The translations under genes were made by a program, and so were the position numbers. Below, one piece after another: positions 6,860 to 12,153 of a stretch of DNA of 52,290 bases. The notes beneath the pieces were generated by a model. That model was not told the DNA's origin, did not search any database, and saw only the letters and a list, made by a program, of their open reading frames with translations. The stretch comes from a virus, in IMG/VR virus record IMGVR_UViG_3300024259_000046, positions 1-52,290 of that record, one strand, 5' to 3'. How positions within the stretch are numbered: the first letter of the stretch is position 1; each line of letters begins with the position of its first letter.

Positions 6860-7591
6860 ATGTCTCCCGAGGAGAGGTTCGATATAAAATATTCCGAGAA
6901 TTCTAATGGTTGCTGGGAGTGGCTCGGAAACATGAAAAACCATAGGACGGCCACTTTCATGGTTCGGGGAGAAAAATACCCCGCGTCTAAATTTTCTTAT
7001 GAGAGATTTGTCGGCCCAGTCCCAAAAGGTATGTTTATACAAAAAACATGCAATAACTCCCGGTGTGTTAACCCCAAACATTTGATTTTATCCCAATCTG
7101 CCACTGGGGGTAAAACACTGACCCACAAAATCCCGGAGTTTTGCCGAAGGGGTCATAAATATGAACCGGTTTACCGACCGCCGGGGTCGGGAAAAAACAG
7201 AGCGTGTAGAGAATGCCGAGCGGAAGATAAAAGAAACACAAAACAGCGCGCTCGGGTAAAGTATCTTTCTGAAACCCTGTCGAAATATAACAGTGTTAAC
7301 AAAATAACATCAGACAAATTATTAGAACATTCCGTTCAACTGGATGTGGGGCATTGTGTGTATTTTCTTTTCGACGACAGCGAAATTGTTTATATAGGCA
7401 GATCAGGGAATGGCCCCTTTAGGCGATTGGCAGACCATCTTATGAAGAAAAAAATGATCTTTGACAAGATGGCCTTCATATTATGCACTGAGAAGGAATC
7501 GTCTACAATCGAAGCGGCTTATATAAACGCCCACAACCCCAAGTATAACATAGCCAAGATAAATTTAGATTTTTTGCAAAAAAGTGCTTGA
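6860..7591 (+). CDS. HNH - zinc finger - GIY-YIG fusion endonuclease
   Basis: 243 aa from ATG 6860, chosen because GGGAGG lies 9 bases upstream and the M-S-P-E-E-R-F opening is typical of HNH proteins; an in-frame ATG at 6824 would add 12 residues. Residues 17-75 match the HNH_3 pattern (G-C-W-E-W-L-G ... C-V-N-P-K-H-L, His74), but the first catalytic His is Gln61 in F-I-Q-K-T-C. Residues about 88-120 form a C-x2-G-H ... C-x2-C zinc site. Residues about 160-232 are a GIY-YIG nuclease: V-Y-F, V-Y-I-G-R-S, R in F-R-R-L, E near 217, N in P-K-Y-N. Likely a homing or phage-exclusion endonuclease cutting with the GIY-YIG part, with the HNH part used for binding. It precedes the tRNA array. Confidence 0.75.
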   Translation: MSPEERFDIKYSENSNGCWEWLGNMKNHRTATFMVRGEKYPASKFSYERFVGPVPKGMFIQKTCNNSRCVNPKHLILSQSATGGKTLTHKIPEFCRRGHKYEPVYRPPGSGKNRACRECRAEDKRNTKQRARVKYLSETLSKYNSVNKITSDKLLEHSVQLDVGHCVYFLFDDSEIVYIGRSGNGPFRRLADHLMKKKMIFDKMAFILCTEKESSTIEAAYINAHNPKYNIAKINLDFLQKSA

Positions 7592-7616
7592 CACCCTATA
7601 GGGGGTAGTGTAGGAT
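7588..7616 (+). promoter_or_regulatory. Promoter of the tRNA array
   Basis: TTGACA, 17-base spacer, TAGGAT. The -35 overlaps the stop codon of the nuclease gene. The predicted start is about 9 bases before the first tRNA. The spacer contains the palindrome CCCTATAGGG. Confidence 0.6.
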
Positions 7617-7631
7617 GGGTCTAGAAAATTT

Positions 7632-7706
7632 GCTCGTATCGTCTAACGACCAAGACACCTGTTTTGTAATCAGGTAATCAGGGTTTGATTCCTTGTATGA
7701 GCTCCA
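7632..7706 (+). tRNA. tRNA-Thr(UGU)
   Basis: Full cloverleaf: acceptor GCTCGTA/TATGAGC, D stem GTCT/AGAC, anticodon loop TTTGTAA, T loop TTTGATT, encoded CCA. U31-U39 mismatch at the base of the anticodon stem. Confidence 0.85.
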
Positions 7707-7710
7707 ATTC

Positions 7711-7800
7711 GGAAGATTGACTGAGTCTGGCTTAAGGTTCCCGTTTTGAAAACGGATGGTGGTCAAACACCCGTGGGTTCGAATCCTACATCTTCCTCCA
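7711..7800 (+). tRNA. tRNA-Ser(UGA)
   Basis: Acceptor GGAAGAT/ATCTTCC, loop TTTGAAA (anticodon TGA), long variable arm typical of Ser, T loop TTCGAAT, encoded CCA. Confidence 0.88.
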
Positions 7801-7804
7801 ATTC

Positions 7805-7890
7805 GGTAGGTTGGCAGAGTGGTAATGCACCCGGTTGCTAACCGGCACGCCGTCAAAGGCGCAGAGGTTCGATCCCTCTACCTACCTCCA
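7805..7890 (+). tRNA. tRNA-Ser(GCU)
   Basis: Acceptor GGTAGGT/ACCTACC, anticodon loop TTGCTAA, long variable arm, T loop TTCGATC, encoded CCA. Confidence 0.88.
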
Positions 7891-7946
7891 TAAGAGAACC
7901 GTGGAACGGGACTGATAACCACATGAAAAACTAATCCCACATATTC

Positions 7947-8021
7947 GATGCTCTGGCTGATTGGTCAGGCACCAGCTTGCAAAGCTGGCACAACTCGGTT
8001 CGATTCCGAGGGGCATCTCCA
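7947..8021 (+). tRNA. tRNA-Cys(GCA)
   Basis: Acceptor GATGCTC/GGGCATC, anticodon stem CCAGC/GCTGG with loop TTGCAAA, T stem CTCGG/CCGAG, discriminator U73 as expected for Cys, encoded CCA. Confidence 0.88.
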
Positions 8022-8025
8022 ATAC

Positions 8026-8113
8026 GTAGTCTACGGGAATGGTTCCCAAGCCGGCTGTAACCCGGCGGCTTCCGAAAGGGGCACAGGTGGTTCGACTCCA
8101 TCCGGCTACACCA
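8026..8113 (+). tRNA. tRNA-Tyr(GUA)
   Basis: Anticodon stem GCCGG/CCGGC with loop CTGTAAC, long variable arm as in bacterial Tyr, T loop TTCGACT, A73 and encoded CCA. The last acceptor pair (7-66) is mismatched. Confidence 0.82.
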
Positions 8114-8121
8114 ATTAGTTG

Positions 8122-8150
8122 TTGACAAGTGTTGACAACAAGAGTAGTAT
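8122..8150 (+). promoter_or_regulatory. Internal promoter in the tRNA array
   Basis: TTGACA, 17-base spacer, TAGTAT, placed so that transcription begins about 10 bases before tRNA-Ala. A second TTGACA lies 10 bases further on. The array is therefore probably read from more than one start. Confidence 0.55.
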
Positions 8151-8166
8151 TAGTTTTAGAAATTAT

Positions 8167-8245
8167 GGGGCATGGGACTGCATGCGGTGGTCACTTGTTT
8201 TGCAATCAAGATATCAGCGGGGTTGGATTCCCTGATGCTCCACCA
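8167..8245 (+). tRNA. tRNA-Ala(UGC)
   Basis: Acceptor GGGGCAT/ATGCTCC includes the G3-U70 pair that marks Ala. Anticodon loop TTTGCAA; U31-U39 mismatch; encoded CCA. Confidence 0.85.
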
Positions 8246-8350
8246 ACGACTTTGACGGTAGTTTGATCGAAAACAATTTACGGAGCTTCTAGACAGACCG
8301 TAAAGAGACGCGCTAGCTTCGAATAGCGCCCCGATAAGGTAAAAAATTAT
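8246..8350 (+). other. Untranslated structured spacer between tRNAs
   Basis: Contains two perfect hairpins: TTTACGG/CCGTAAA (8277-8283 with 8298-8304) and GCGCTA/TAGCGC (8310-8315 with 8324-8329, loop GCTTCGAA). It does not fold as a tRNA. May be a processing element or small RNA. Confidence 0.35.
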
Positions 8351-8424
8351 AGTCCTTTAGTTCAAAAGGAGAACGCCTGTTTTACAAGCAGGATACGAGG
8401 GAGCATTACCTTCAAGGACTACCA
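8351..8424 (+). tRNA. tRNA-Val(UAC)
   Basis: Acceptor AGTCCTT/AAGGACT, D stem GTTC/GAAC, anticodon loop TTTACAA, encoded CCA. The T loop is AGCATTA instead of the usual TTCGAnn. Confidence 0.75.
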
Positions 8425-8430
8425 TATCAA

Positions 8431-8500
8431 GGCCTCGCCGCGAACGGCTGAAAACCCTGACGAGGGGATAATCATGGTTCAATTCCATGAGAGGTTACAA
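8431..8500 (+). pseudogene. Degenerate tRNA-like sequence
   Basis: A good T arm (CATGG/CCATG, loop TTCAATT) and a partial acceptor (GGCCTC/GAGGTT with two G-U) remain. The D and anticodon arms do not form, the length is about 6 bases short, and the 3' end reads CAA instead of CCA. Probably a decayed tRNA. Confidence 0.35.
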
Positions 8501-8503
8501 TAC

Positions 8504-8579
8504 AGAGTGAAAGCAATTGTGGTCAATGCACCTGCTTGAAACACAGGCCAATTCGGTTCGAAACCGGGTCACTCTACCA
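8504..8579 (+). tRNA. tRNA-Phe(GAA)
   Basis: Perfect acceptor AGAGTGA/TCACTCT, D stem GCA/TGC, anticodon loop TTGAAAC, T loop TTCGAAA, encoded CCA. C31-A39 mismatch. Confidence 0.8.
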
Positions 8580-8649
8580 AAAAGCTGTGTGATGGGGTAG
8601 GTCCATCTTGGCGGTTACGGCTACGGCATAACCGGACGGACAAATTAAA

Positions 8650-8721
8650 GCGGCTGGTGTCTGGTGCTCACAGAGGTCTTCCAAACCACTAGTCAGGGTT
8701 CGATTCCCTGTTGCCGCTCCA
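8650..8721 (+). tRNA. tRNA-Gly(UCC)
   Basis: Acceptor GCGGCTG/TTGCCGC, anticodon loop CTTCCAA, T stem CAGGG/CCCTG with TTCGATT loop, encoded CCA. One mismatch in the anticodon stem and one in the acceptor; slightly short. Confidence 0.7.
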
Positions 8722-8810
8722 AGGAATAGGTCGAAAATGAGGGTTTCGAAACCCCTCTCCCGAGCAACAGTCTCGGGGTCGTCTAAAGGCAGGACGTCGG
8801 CCGCGATTAT
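8722..8810 (+). other. tRNA-like spacer, possible D-arm-less Ser(CGA)
   Basis: Hairpins recall a class II tRNA: AGGGT/CCCCT with loop TTCGAAA (would be anticodon CGA), a perfect CCCGAG/CTCGGG arm in the variable-arm position, and CGTCT/GGACG. No D arm and no CCA are seen and the T loop is unusual, so this may be a relic or chance. Confidence 0.2.
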
Positions 8811-8882
8811 GGTGTTTGTTCCTGAGTGGACTCTTCGGCTGTGACCCGAGGAGATTGGGGGCAGTACCCAACATTCACCCCA
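8811..8882 (+). tRNA. tRNA-His(GUG)
   Basis: Has an extra 5' G (8811) opposite C73, the hallmark of tRNA-His. Anticodon stem TTCGG/CCGAG with loop CTGTGAC; T stem TTGGG/CCCAA; encoded CCA. The T loop GGCAGTA is non-canonical and two U-U mismatches lie in the acceptor stem, so standard tools may miss it. It completes the 20-amino-acid set. Confidence 0.6.
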
Positions 8883-8968
8883 ATTAGGTTGAGAAGCCGC
8901 TACCGGCGTCGTTGGCCCGAGTCGTTGCGTAGGCATCCGGAATCGGGTCATATTTTCAAGGCGAAGGC

Positions 8969-9085
8969 ATGCAGTATATTTTTTGGACATGCAAAAGGTG
9001 CGGTAAGAATGTTGGCCCTTGGGTCAAGTTTGTAGAATTTGTTTTTAATACACATCAGCATACGTGTATAAAGTTTCAACTATAG
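8969..9085 (+). CDS. Possible 38-aa zinc-finger micro-protein inside tRNA array
   Basis: ATG at 8969 preceded by AAGGCGAAGG. The product carries C-K-R-C near residue 8 and T-H-Q-H-T-C near residue 28, i.e. C-x2-C ... H-x-H-x-C, a plausible zinc site, with aromatic residues between. The stop overlaps the first bases of tRNA-Asn. The ribosome site is very close to the ATG and there is no homology evidence, so confidence is modest. Confidence 0.35.
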   Translation: MQYIFWTCKRCGKNVGPWVKFVEFVFNTHQHTCIKFQL

Positions 9086-9159
9086 TATTGTCGTCTAACT
9101 GGTAAGACGCCGGTCTGTTAAACCGGAAAATGTAGGTTCGAATCCTACTGATACTGCCA
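9084..9159 (+). tRNA. tRNA-Asn(GUU)
   Basis: D stem GTCT/AGAC, anticodon stem CCGGT/ACCGG with loop CTGTTAA, T loop TTCGAAT, G73 and encoded CCA. Confidence 0.88.
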
Positions 9160-9168
9160 ATTCAGAGC

Positions 9169-9242
9169 GGGTCAATGGTGTAGTGGTAACATAGATGCCT
9201 CCAAACCATTTGACTGGGGTTCGATTCCTCGTTGGCCCGCCA
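9169..9242 (+). tRNA. tRNA-Trp(CCA)
   Basis: Acceptor GGGTCAA/TTGGCCC, anticodon loop CTCCAAA, T loop TTCGATT, discriminator G73 as expected for Trp, encoded CCA. C31-C39 mismatch. Confidence 0.78.
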
Positions 9243-9340
9243 GATATACTTGGGTAAGGGTCTACAAGTCGTGCGGTGATCACGTTAAAACGCCCGAGGG
9301 TGGTGCGGCGAACCTCGCAAAAAACCGCTCCCCAAATTAT
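9243..9340 (+). other. Structured spacer between tRNA-Trp and tRNA-Met
   Basis: Contains CGAGG/CCTCG and GTGATCAC dyads and a loose TTGGG...CCCAA closing pair. It does not resolve into a cloverleaf. No gene seen. Confidence 0.3.
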
Positions 9341-9414
9341 TGCGGTGAGAATTGGTAATTCAACCACGGCTCATATCCGTGGCTCCGCGGGTTCAATTCC
9401 CGTCGCCGCTACCA
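9341..9414 (+). tRNA. tRNA-Met(CAU) (or Ile-CAU)
   Basis: Anticodon stem CACGG/CCGTG with loop CTCATAT, D stem GAAT/ATTC, T loop TTCAATT, encoded CCA. The first acceptor pair is a U-U mismatch, recalling initiator tRNA, but the three G-C pairs of initiators are absent from the anticodon stem. CAU could also be a lysidine-modified Ile tRNA. Confidence 0.75.
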
Positions 9415-9497
9415 ACATAGGGTGTAGTATTAATTAAATACGTTCGGGAAATCGAGTACCGGAAGATGTGGGCCAAACCCCTCCACCCCAGAAATAC
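9415..9497 (+). other. Spacer between tRNA-Met and tRNA-Asp
   Basis: Eighty-three bases without a convincing tRNA or reading frame. Its ends (GGTGTAG ... CTCCACCCCA) loosely resemble an acceptor stem plus CCA, so it may be a decayed tRNA. Confidence 0.25.
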
Positions 9498-9571
9498 GGC
9501 TTTATAGCTTAATGTAAAGCACCATCCTGTCAAGATGGGAGACACGGTATCGATCACCGTTAAGGCCGCCA
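9498..9571 (+). tRNA. tRNA-Asp(GUC)
   Basis: Acceptor GGCTTTA/TAAGGCC, perfect anticodon stem CCATC/GATGG with loop CTGTCAA, G73 as expected for Asp, encoded CCA. Confidence 0.88.
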
Positions 9572-9631
9572 TACGCAATGCATTAGAGAGTTGGGCTGGC
9601 TCTAGTGGGCGAAACTGGTCCACCAAATTAA

Positions 9632-9705
9632 CGCGGTGTCTTCTAATGGCAAGAAACCCGGCCGATAACCGGGCAACGAAGGATCGATACCTTCCACTGC
9701 TACCA
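9632..9705 (+). tRNA. tRNA-Ile(GAU), with C33
   Basis: Perfect anticodon stem CCCGG/CCGGG; the loop CCGATAA gives anticodon GAU but has C at position 33 where U is nearly universal. T stem GAAGG/CCTTC with loop ATCGATA. The first acceptor pair is mismatched. Encoded CCA. Confidence 0.72.
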
Positions 9706-9713
9706 AATAGTGA

Positions 9714-9792
9714 TGTTGGTTCGTTCAAAATGGACTAAGGATACTGGGCTTTGAACCCGGTGATGTGGGTTCGAGTCCCACACCGACTTCCA
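9714..9792 (+). tRNA. tRNA-Gln(UUG)
   Basis: Anticodon stem CTGGG/CCCGG with loop CTTTGAA, T stem GTGGG/CCCAC with TTCGAGT, acceptor GTTGGT/ACCGAC, encoded CCA. The first acceptor pair is U-U, as often weak in Gln. Confidence 0.82.
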
Positions 9793-9800
9793 AAATAAAT

Positions 9801-9877
9801 GCTCCTCTAGCCCAATTGGCAGAGGCACCCGGCTTAGACCCGGTCCAGTGAGGGTTCGAATCCTTCGGGGAGTACCA
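9801..9877 (+). tRNA. tRNA-Leu anticodon (UAG), short variable arm
   Basis: Acceptor GCTCCTC/GGGGAGT, loop CTTAGAC, T loop TTCGAAT, A73, encoded CCA. The variable region is only about 5 bases, unlike normal Leu tRNAs. Shares its body with the next two tRNAs. Confidence 0.82.
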
Positions 9878-9881
9878 ATAC

Positions 9882-9958
9882 GCTCGTGTAGCCCAATTGG
9901 AAGAGGCGACTGGCTCAAACCCAGTTGGTTGAAGGTTCGAATCCTTCCATGAGTACCA
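9882..9958 (+). tRNA. tRNA-Leu anticodon (CAA), short variable arm
   Basis: Acceptor GCTCGTG/CATGAGT, anticodon stem ACTGG/CCAGT with loop CTCAAAC, variable region TGGTT, A73, encoded CCA. Class I shape despite a Leu anticodon. Confidence 0.84.
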
Positions 9959-9959
9959 A

Positions 9960-10036
9960 GCTCTTCTAGCCCAACTGGTAGAGGCAGGCGCCTTAAAAGC
10001 GCCAAAGTGTAGGTTCGAATCCTACGAGGAGTACCA
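9960..10036 (+). tRNA. tRNA-Leu anticodon (UAA), short variable arm
   Basis: Acceptor GCTCTTC/GAGGAGT, anticodon stem GGCGC/GCGCC with loop CTTAAAA, variable region AAAGT, A73, encoded CCA. Separated from the preceding CCA by a single base. Confidence 0.84.
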
Positions 10037-10042
10037 AATTAC

Positions 10043-10122
10043 GTCACTGTCTTCTAAACAAGGACTAGGAATCTGGGTTTTCACCCCGGACAATGCGGGT
10101 TCGAGCCCCGTCAATGACCCCA
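10043..10122 (+). tRNA. tRNA-Glu(UUC)
   Basis: Anticodon stem CTGGG/CCCGG with loop TTTTCAC, T stem GCGGG/CCCGT with TTCGAGC, encoded CCA. One acceptor mismatch and C73 instead of the usual G. Confidence 0.8.
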
Positions 10123-10128
10123 ATTAAC

Positions 10129-10204
10129 GCCCTGTTAGTTCAACTGAACAGAGCACTTGGCTACGAACCATGAAATGCGGGTTTGAATCCTGCACAGGGC
10201 TCCA
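10129..10204 (+). tRNA. tRNA-Arg(ACG)
   Basis: Perfect acceptor GCCCTGT/ACAGGGC, anticodon loop CTACGAA, T loop TTTGAAT, encoded CCA. Its first 34 bases are identical to those of the Arg(UCU) gene at 10427. Confidence 0.86.
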
Positions 10205-10251
10205 AATTATGACAACTTCAACTCAAAAGACTAAACACGGCGACAAATTAT

Positions 10252-10328
10252 GCCTCCGTGGTGAAATTGCGTATCACATCGGTCTTTTAAACCGTAAGTT
10301 GCAGGTTCGAGTCCTGTCGGGGGCACCA
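10252..10328 (+). tRNA. tRNA-Lys(UUU)
   Basis: Perfect acceptor GCCTCCG/CGGGGGC with G-U, D stem GTG/CAC, anticodon stem TCGGT/ACCGT with loop CTTTTAA, A73, encoded CCA. Confidence 0.88.
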
Positions 10329-10345
10329 ATAGCTTAAGGAGACGA

Positions 10346-10420
10346 CCTCCTGTAGCTCAATGGCAGTAGCACCGGCCTTATAAGCCGGCGACCTTGGATC
10401 GTAACCAAGCAGGAGTACCA
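10346..10420 (+). tRNA. tRNA-Ile(UAU)
   Basis: Perfect anticodon stem CCGGC/GCCGG with loop CTTATAA, T stem CTTGG/CCAAG with loop ATCGTAA, A73, encoded CCA. First acceptor pair mismatched. Confidence 0.85.
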
Positions 10421-10426
10421 AATTAC

Positions 10427-10502
10427 GCCCTGTTAGTTCAACTGAACAGAGCACCGGGTTTCTACCCCGGGGATACGGGTTTGAATCCTGTACAGGGCCC
10501 CA
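10427..10502 (+). tRNA. tRNA-Arg(UCU)
   Basis: Acceptor and D arm identical to Arg(ACG) at 10129; perfect anticodon stem CCGGG/CCCGG with loop TTTCTAC; C73; encoded CCA. Looks like a duplicated tRNA with a changed anticodon arm. Confidence 0.86.
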
Positions 10503-10508
10503 TAATAA

Positions 10509-10586
10509 CTGTGAGTAAGTCAGTCTGGCCAGACGACCCGCTTTGGAAGCGGGGGGACGCAGGTTCGAATCCTGCCTCGCAGACCA
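10509..10586 (+). tRNA. tRNA-Pro(UGG)
   Basis: Acceptor CTGTGAG/CTCGCAG, perfect anticodon stem CCCGC/GCGGG with loop TTTGGAA, T stem GCAGG/CCTGC with TTCGAAT, A73, encoded CCA. Last tRNA of the array. Confidence 0.88.
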
Positions 10587-10593
10587 ATTCGTC

Positions 10594-10758
10594 ATGAAGA
10601 CAATTCCAATAAACCATGTCCTTAACCAAATGCAGTCTAAACGCTTTCACACCAAAGTGAAAGCTGATAAAACGAAGTACGACCGAAAGAGGGAGAAAAG
10701 GCATGAAGAACGCGATGGAAGTTATTCGCAAGGCAAAGATTATAGATCATCCCACTAA
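10594..10758 (+). CDS. Small basic protein (54 aa), possible
   Basis: Between tRNA-Pro and the next gene, overlapping that gene by 56 bases. The product is very basic (F-H-T-K-V-K-A-D-K-T-K-Y-D-R-K-R-E-K-R-H-E). This pattern of Lys/Arg-rich short proteins is common beside terminase genes in podoviruses. No convincing Shine-Dalgarno lies before the ATG, and the overlap is longer than usual here. Treat as tentative. Confidence 0.35.
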   Translation: MKTIPINHVLNQMQSKRFHTKVKADKTKYDRKREKRHEERDGSYSQGKDYRSSH

Positions 10759-11413
10759 AACGGATGCGTACGAATTCAAAATCTGCGTAATGGGCTTTGG
10801 TCCGTCTAACGCGGAAGCCCCACTGGATGATCCAAGCTGGAAAAAGTTTGGGCTCCCGTGGGATGACAAATGGGAGAAGTTCGATAATCTCTACGAAATG
10901 CATGAACAGAATGTCATGCAACTTTCGAACGCACTGGTGCTCACCGAAGAGTGGACCGGCGAACGAATTGAAACACAAGCCCACCGACCACAGAATTACC
11001 TCAAGATTTTAGATCAGATCACAAAAGACCCAGATAAAACCCTATATATGCAGGAAGCGTACTTCCCCGGGGTATTGGCGTACCCGTTCGAGAAAGTCAT
11101 AGCGAACACCAGAGATTATTTTATTTCCTCAATAACTTACATGCTCTCTCACGCTATTTCTATGAACCCAACACATCTCGCGTTGTACGGCATTGACCTG
11201 ATGCCAGACGAGGAATGGGACTACCAACGCGCTTGCGTTGAGTATTTACTGGGGGTTGCAGAGGGTAGGGGCATCAAAGTGACTATCCCAGACGGTTCAG
11301 CGCTGTTAAAGTTTCAACCGCAACTGGTCCGGTTTGGCGCTATTTTTATTGAATACCATGAAAGATATGGTATACTGGGACCGAAACCTCAAAAATTTCA
11401 AAGGTGGCTATGA
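10703..11413 (+). CDS. Conserved phage protein, Rossmann-like (236 aa)
   Basis: Function not assigned. I-C-V-M-G-F-G-P-S near residue 25 looks like a first beta-strand and glycine-rich loop. The C-terminal half has S-S-I-T-Y-M-L-S-H-A, L-A-L-Y-G-I-D-L-M and Q-R-A-C-V-E-Y-L-L-G, then I-P-D-G-S-A-L-L-K. This pattern resembles conserved tailed-phage proteins and sugar-transferase/DUF115-like Rossmann folds, but that is inference. GAGGGAG lies upstream of ATG. It ends CTATGA, overlapping the terminase small subunit start by 4 bases. Confidence 0.7.
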   Translation: MKNAMEVIRKAKIIDHPTKTDAYEFKICVMGFGPSNAEAPLDDPSWKKFGLPWDDKWEKFDNLYEMHEQNVMQLSNALVLTEEWTGERIETQAHRPQNYLKILDQITKDPDKTLYMQEAYFPGVLAYPFEKVIANTRDYFISSITYMLSHAISMNPTHLALYGIDLMPDEEWDYQRACVEYLLGVAEGRGIKVTIPDGSALLKFQPQLVRFGAIFIEYHERYGILGPKPQKFQRWL

Positions 11414-11961
11414 CGGAAGAGACTGTATTTGGGGAAATCCCCATTCAAGGTCCAGTGGCCCCTACGGTAAAACGTAAGGCTGGAAGACCAAGAGGATCAA
11501 AAGGTAAAAAACCAAAGTTTGAACCAACCGAGGAACAAAGACATCTGGTTAATATGATGTCTACTTCCGGGGTTAAACAGGTCGACCAAGCCAAGGCTCT
11601 TGGGATTCACGAACATACCCTCCGGAAGTTTTTCAGACAAGAACTGGACCACGGCAAAGTGGTGTGCACCAGCCATGTGGTAGGCGCTTTGTACAATAAC
11701 GCCGTCGTTAAAGGGAATGTGACGGCTCAAATTTTCTGGTTGAAGTCACAGGCGGGCTGGCGGGAAGCTGACCGACTGGAGCTCACGGGCGCTAATGGTA
11801 AGAGCCTTGAGAACTTGACTGATACTGACAAGGAACAACGCATCATGAATGCCATGATGAAGGCTAAAGGGATACTCCCAAGAAATATTGAACCAATAGA
11901 GGTTGCGAATGTGGATTCTGGTATTCATCCAATTAACCCTAGCACCGTACCCGCAGGTTGA
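11410..11961 (+). CDS. Terminase small subunit (putative)
   Basis: 183 aa from ATG 11410, chosen because AAAGG sits five bases upstream and the start overlaps the previous stop as ATGA; a GTG at 11404 is also in frame. Residues about 20-35 form an AT-hook-like basic patch (K-R-K-A-G-R-P-R-G-S-K-G-K-K). A helix-turn-helix follows near 50-85 (A-K-A-L-G-I-H-E-H-T-L-R-K-F-F-R-Q-E-L). A-Q-I-F-W-L-K-S-Q-A-G-W-R-E near 115 is typical of small packaging proteins. Expected role: recognises phage DNA and regulates the large terminase encoded next. Confidence 0.75.
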   Translation: MTEETVFGEIPIQGPVAPTVKRKAGRPRGSKGKKPKFEPTEEQRHLVNMMSTSGVKQVDQAKALGIHEHTLRKFFRQELDHGKVVCTSHVVGALYNNAVVKGNVTAQIFWLKSQAGWREADRLELTGANGKSLENLTDTDKEQRIMNAMMKAKGILPRNIEPIEVANVDSGIHPINPSTVPAG

Positions 11962-12112
11962 GCAGTTGATTTTTTCTCCCCAACCATATTACAGTGAAGA
12001 ATCATGTATTATGGAAGTGAGAAAAATAGTTCAGACAGAACGGGCGGAAGGCCGCGAAATACCTAAGACAATGTTCATGACTTGCGAACCTTTCCCGAAA
12101 CGAGGAGTTTAG
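11909..12112 (+). CDS. Small exported protein with two cysteines
   Basis: 67 aa from ATG 11909, with AGAGG about 6 bases upstream inside the end of the small-terminase gene. The first ~20 residues (M-W-I-L-V-F-I-Q-L-T-L-A) resemble a signal sequence. The mature part has Y-Y-S-E-E-S-C-I-M-E-V-R and M-T-C-E-P-F, one Cys in each. The layout matches two other small proteins here (50350 and 51710). Possibly a periplasmic disulphide protein; function unknown. Confidence 0.5.
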   Translation: MWILVFIQLTLAPYPQVEQLIFSPQPYYSEESCIMEVRKIVQTERAEGREIPKTMFMTCEPFPKRGV

Positions 12113-12153
12113 ATGGCGAATTTAACACACGGGATGAGGCGGTAGCATAATAT

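Noticed and set aside
7596-8128. Possible CRISPR-like array suggested by evenly spaced GGTTCGA-type words
   Set aside because: The repeats are T arms of different tRNAs, not identical direct repeats with unique spacers.
9572-9631. Extra tRNA between Asp and Ile(GAU)
   Set aside because: Ends in CCACCA and has a CTCTAGT stretch, but no anticodon or acceptor stem forms.
9841-10600. Several 60-100 aa frames on both strands across the tRNA array
   Set aside because: They read through tRNA genes; the encoded R-F-E-S-N-P or S-N-P-type motifs are the T loops in translation.
12113-12145. Ten-codon frame starting ATGGCG before terL
   Set aside because: Too short and no conserved content; probably only leader for terL.
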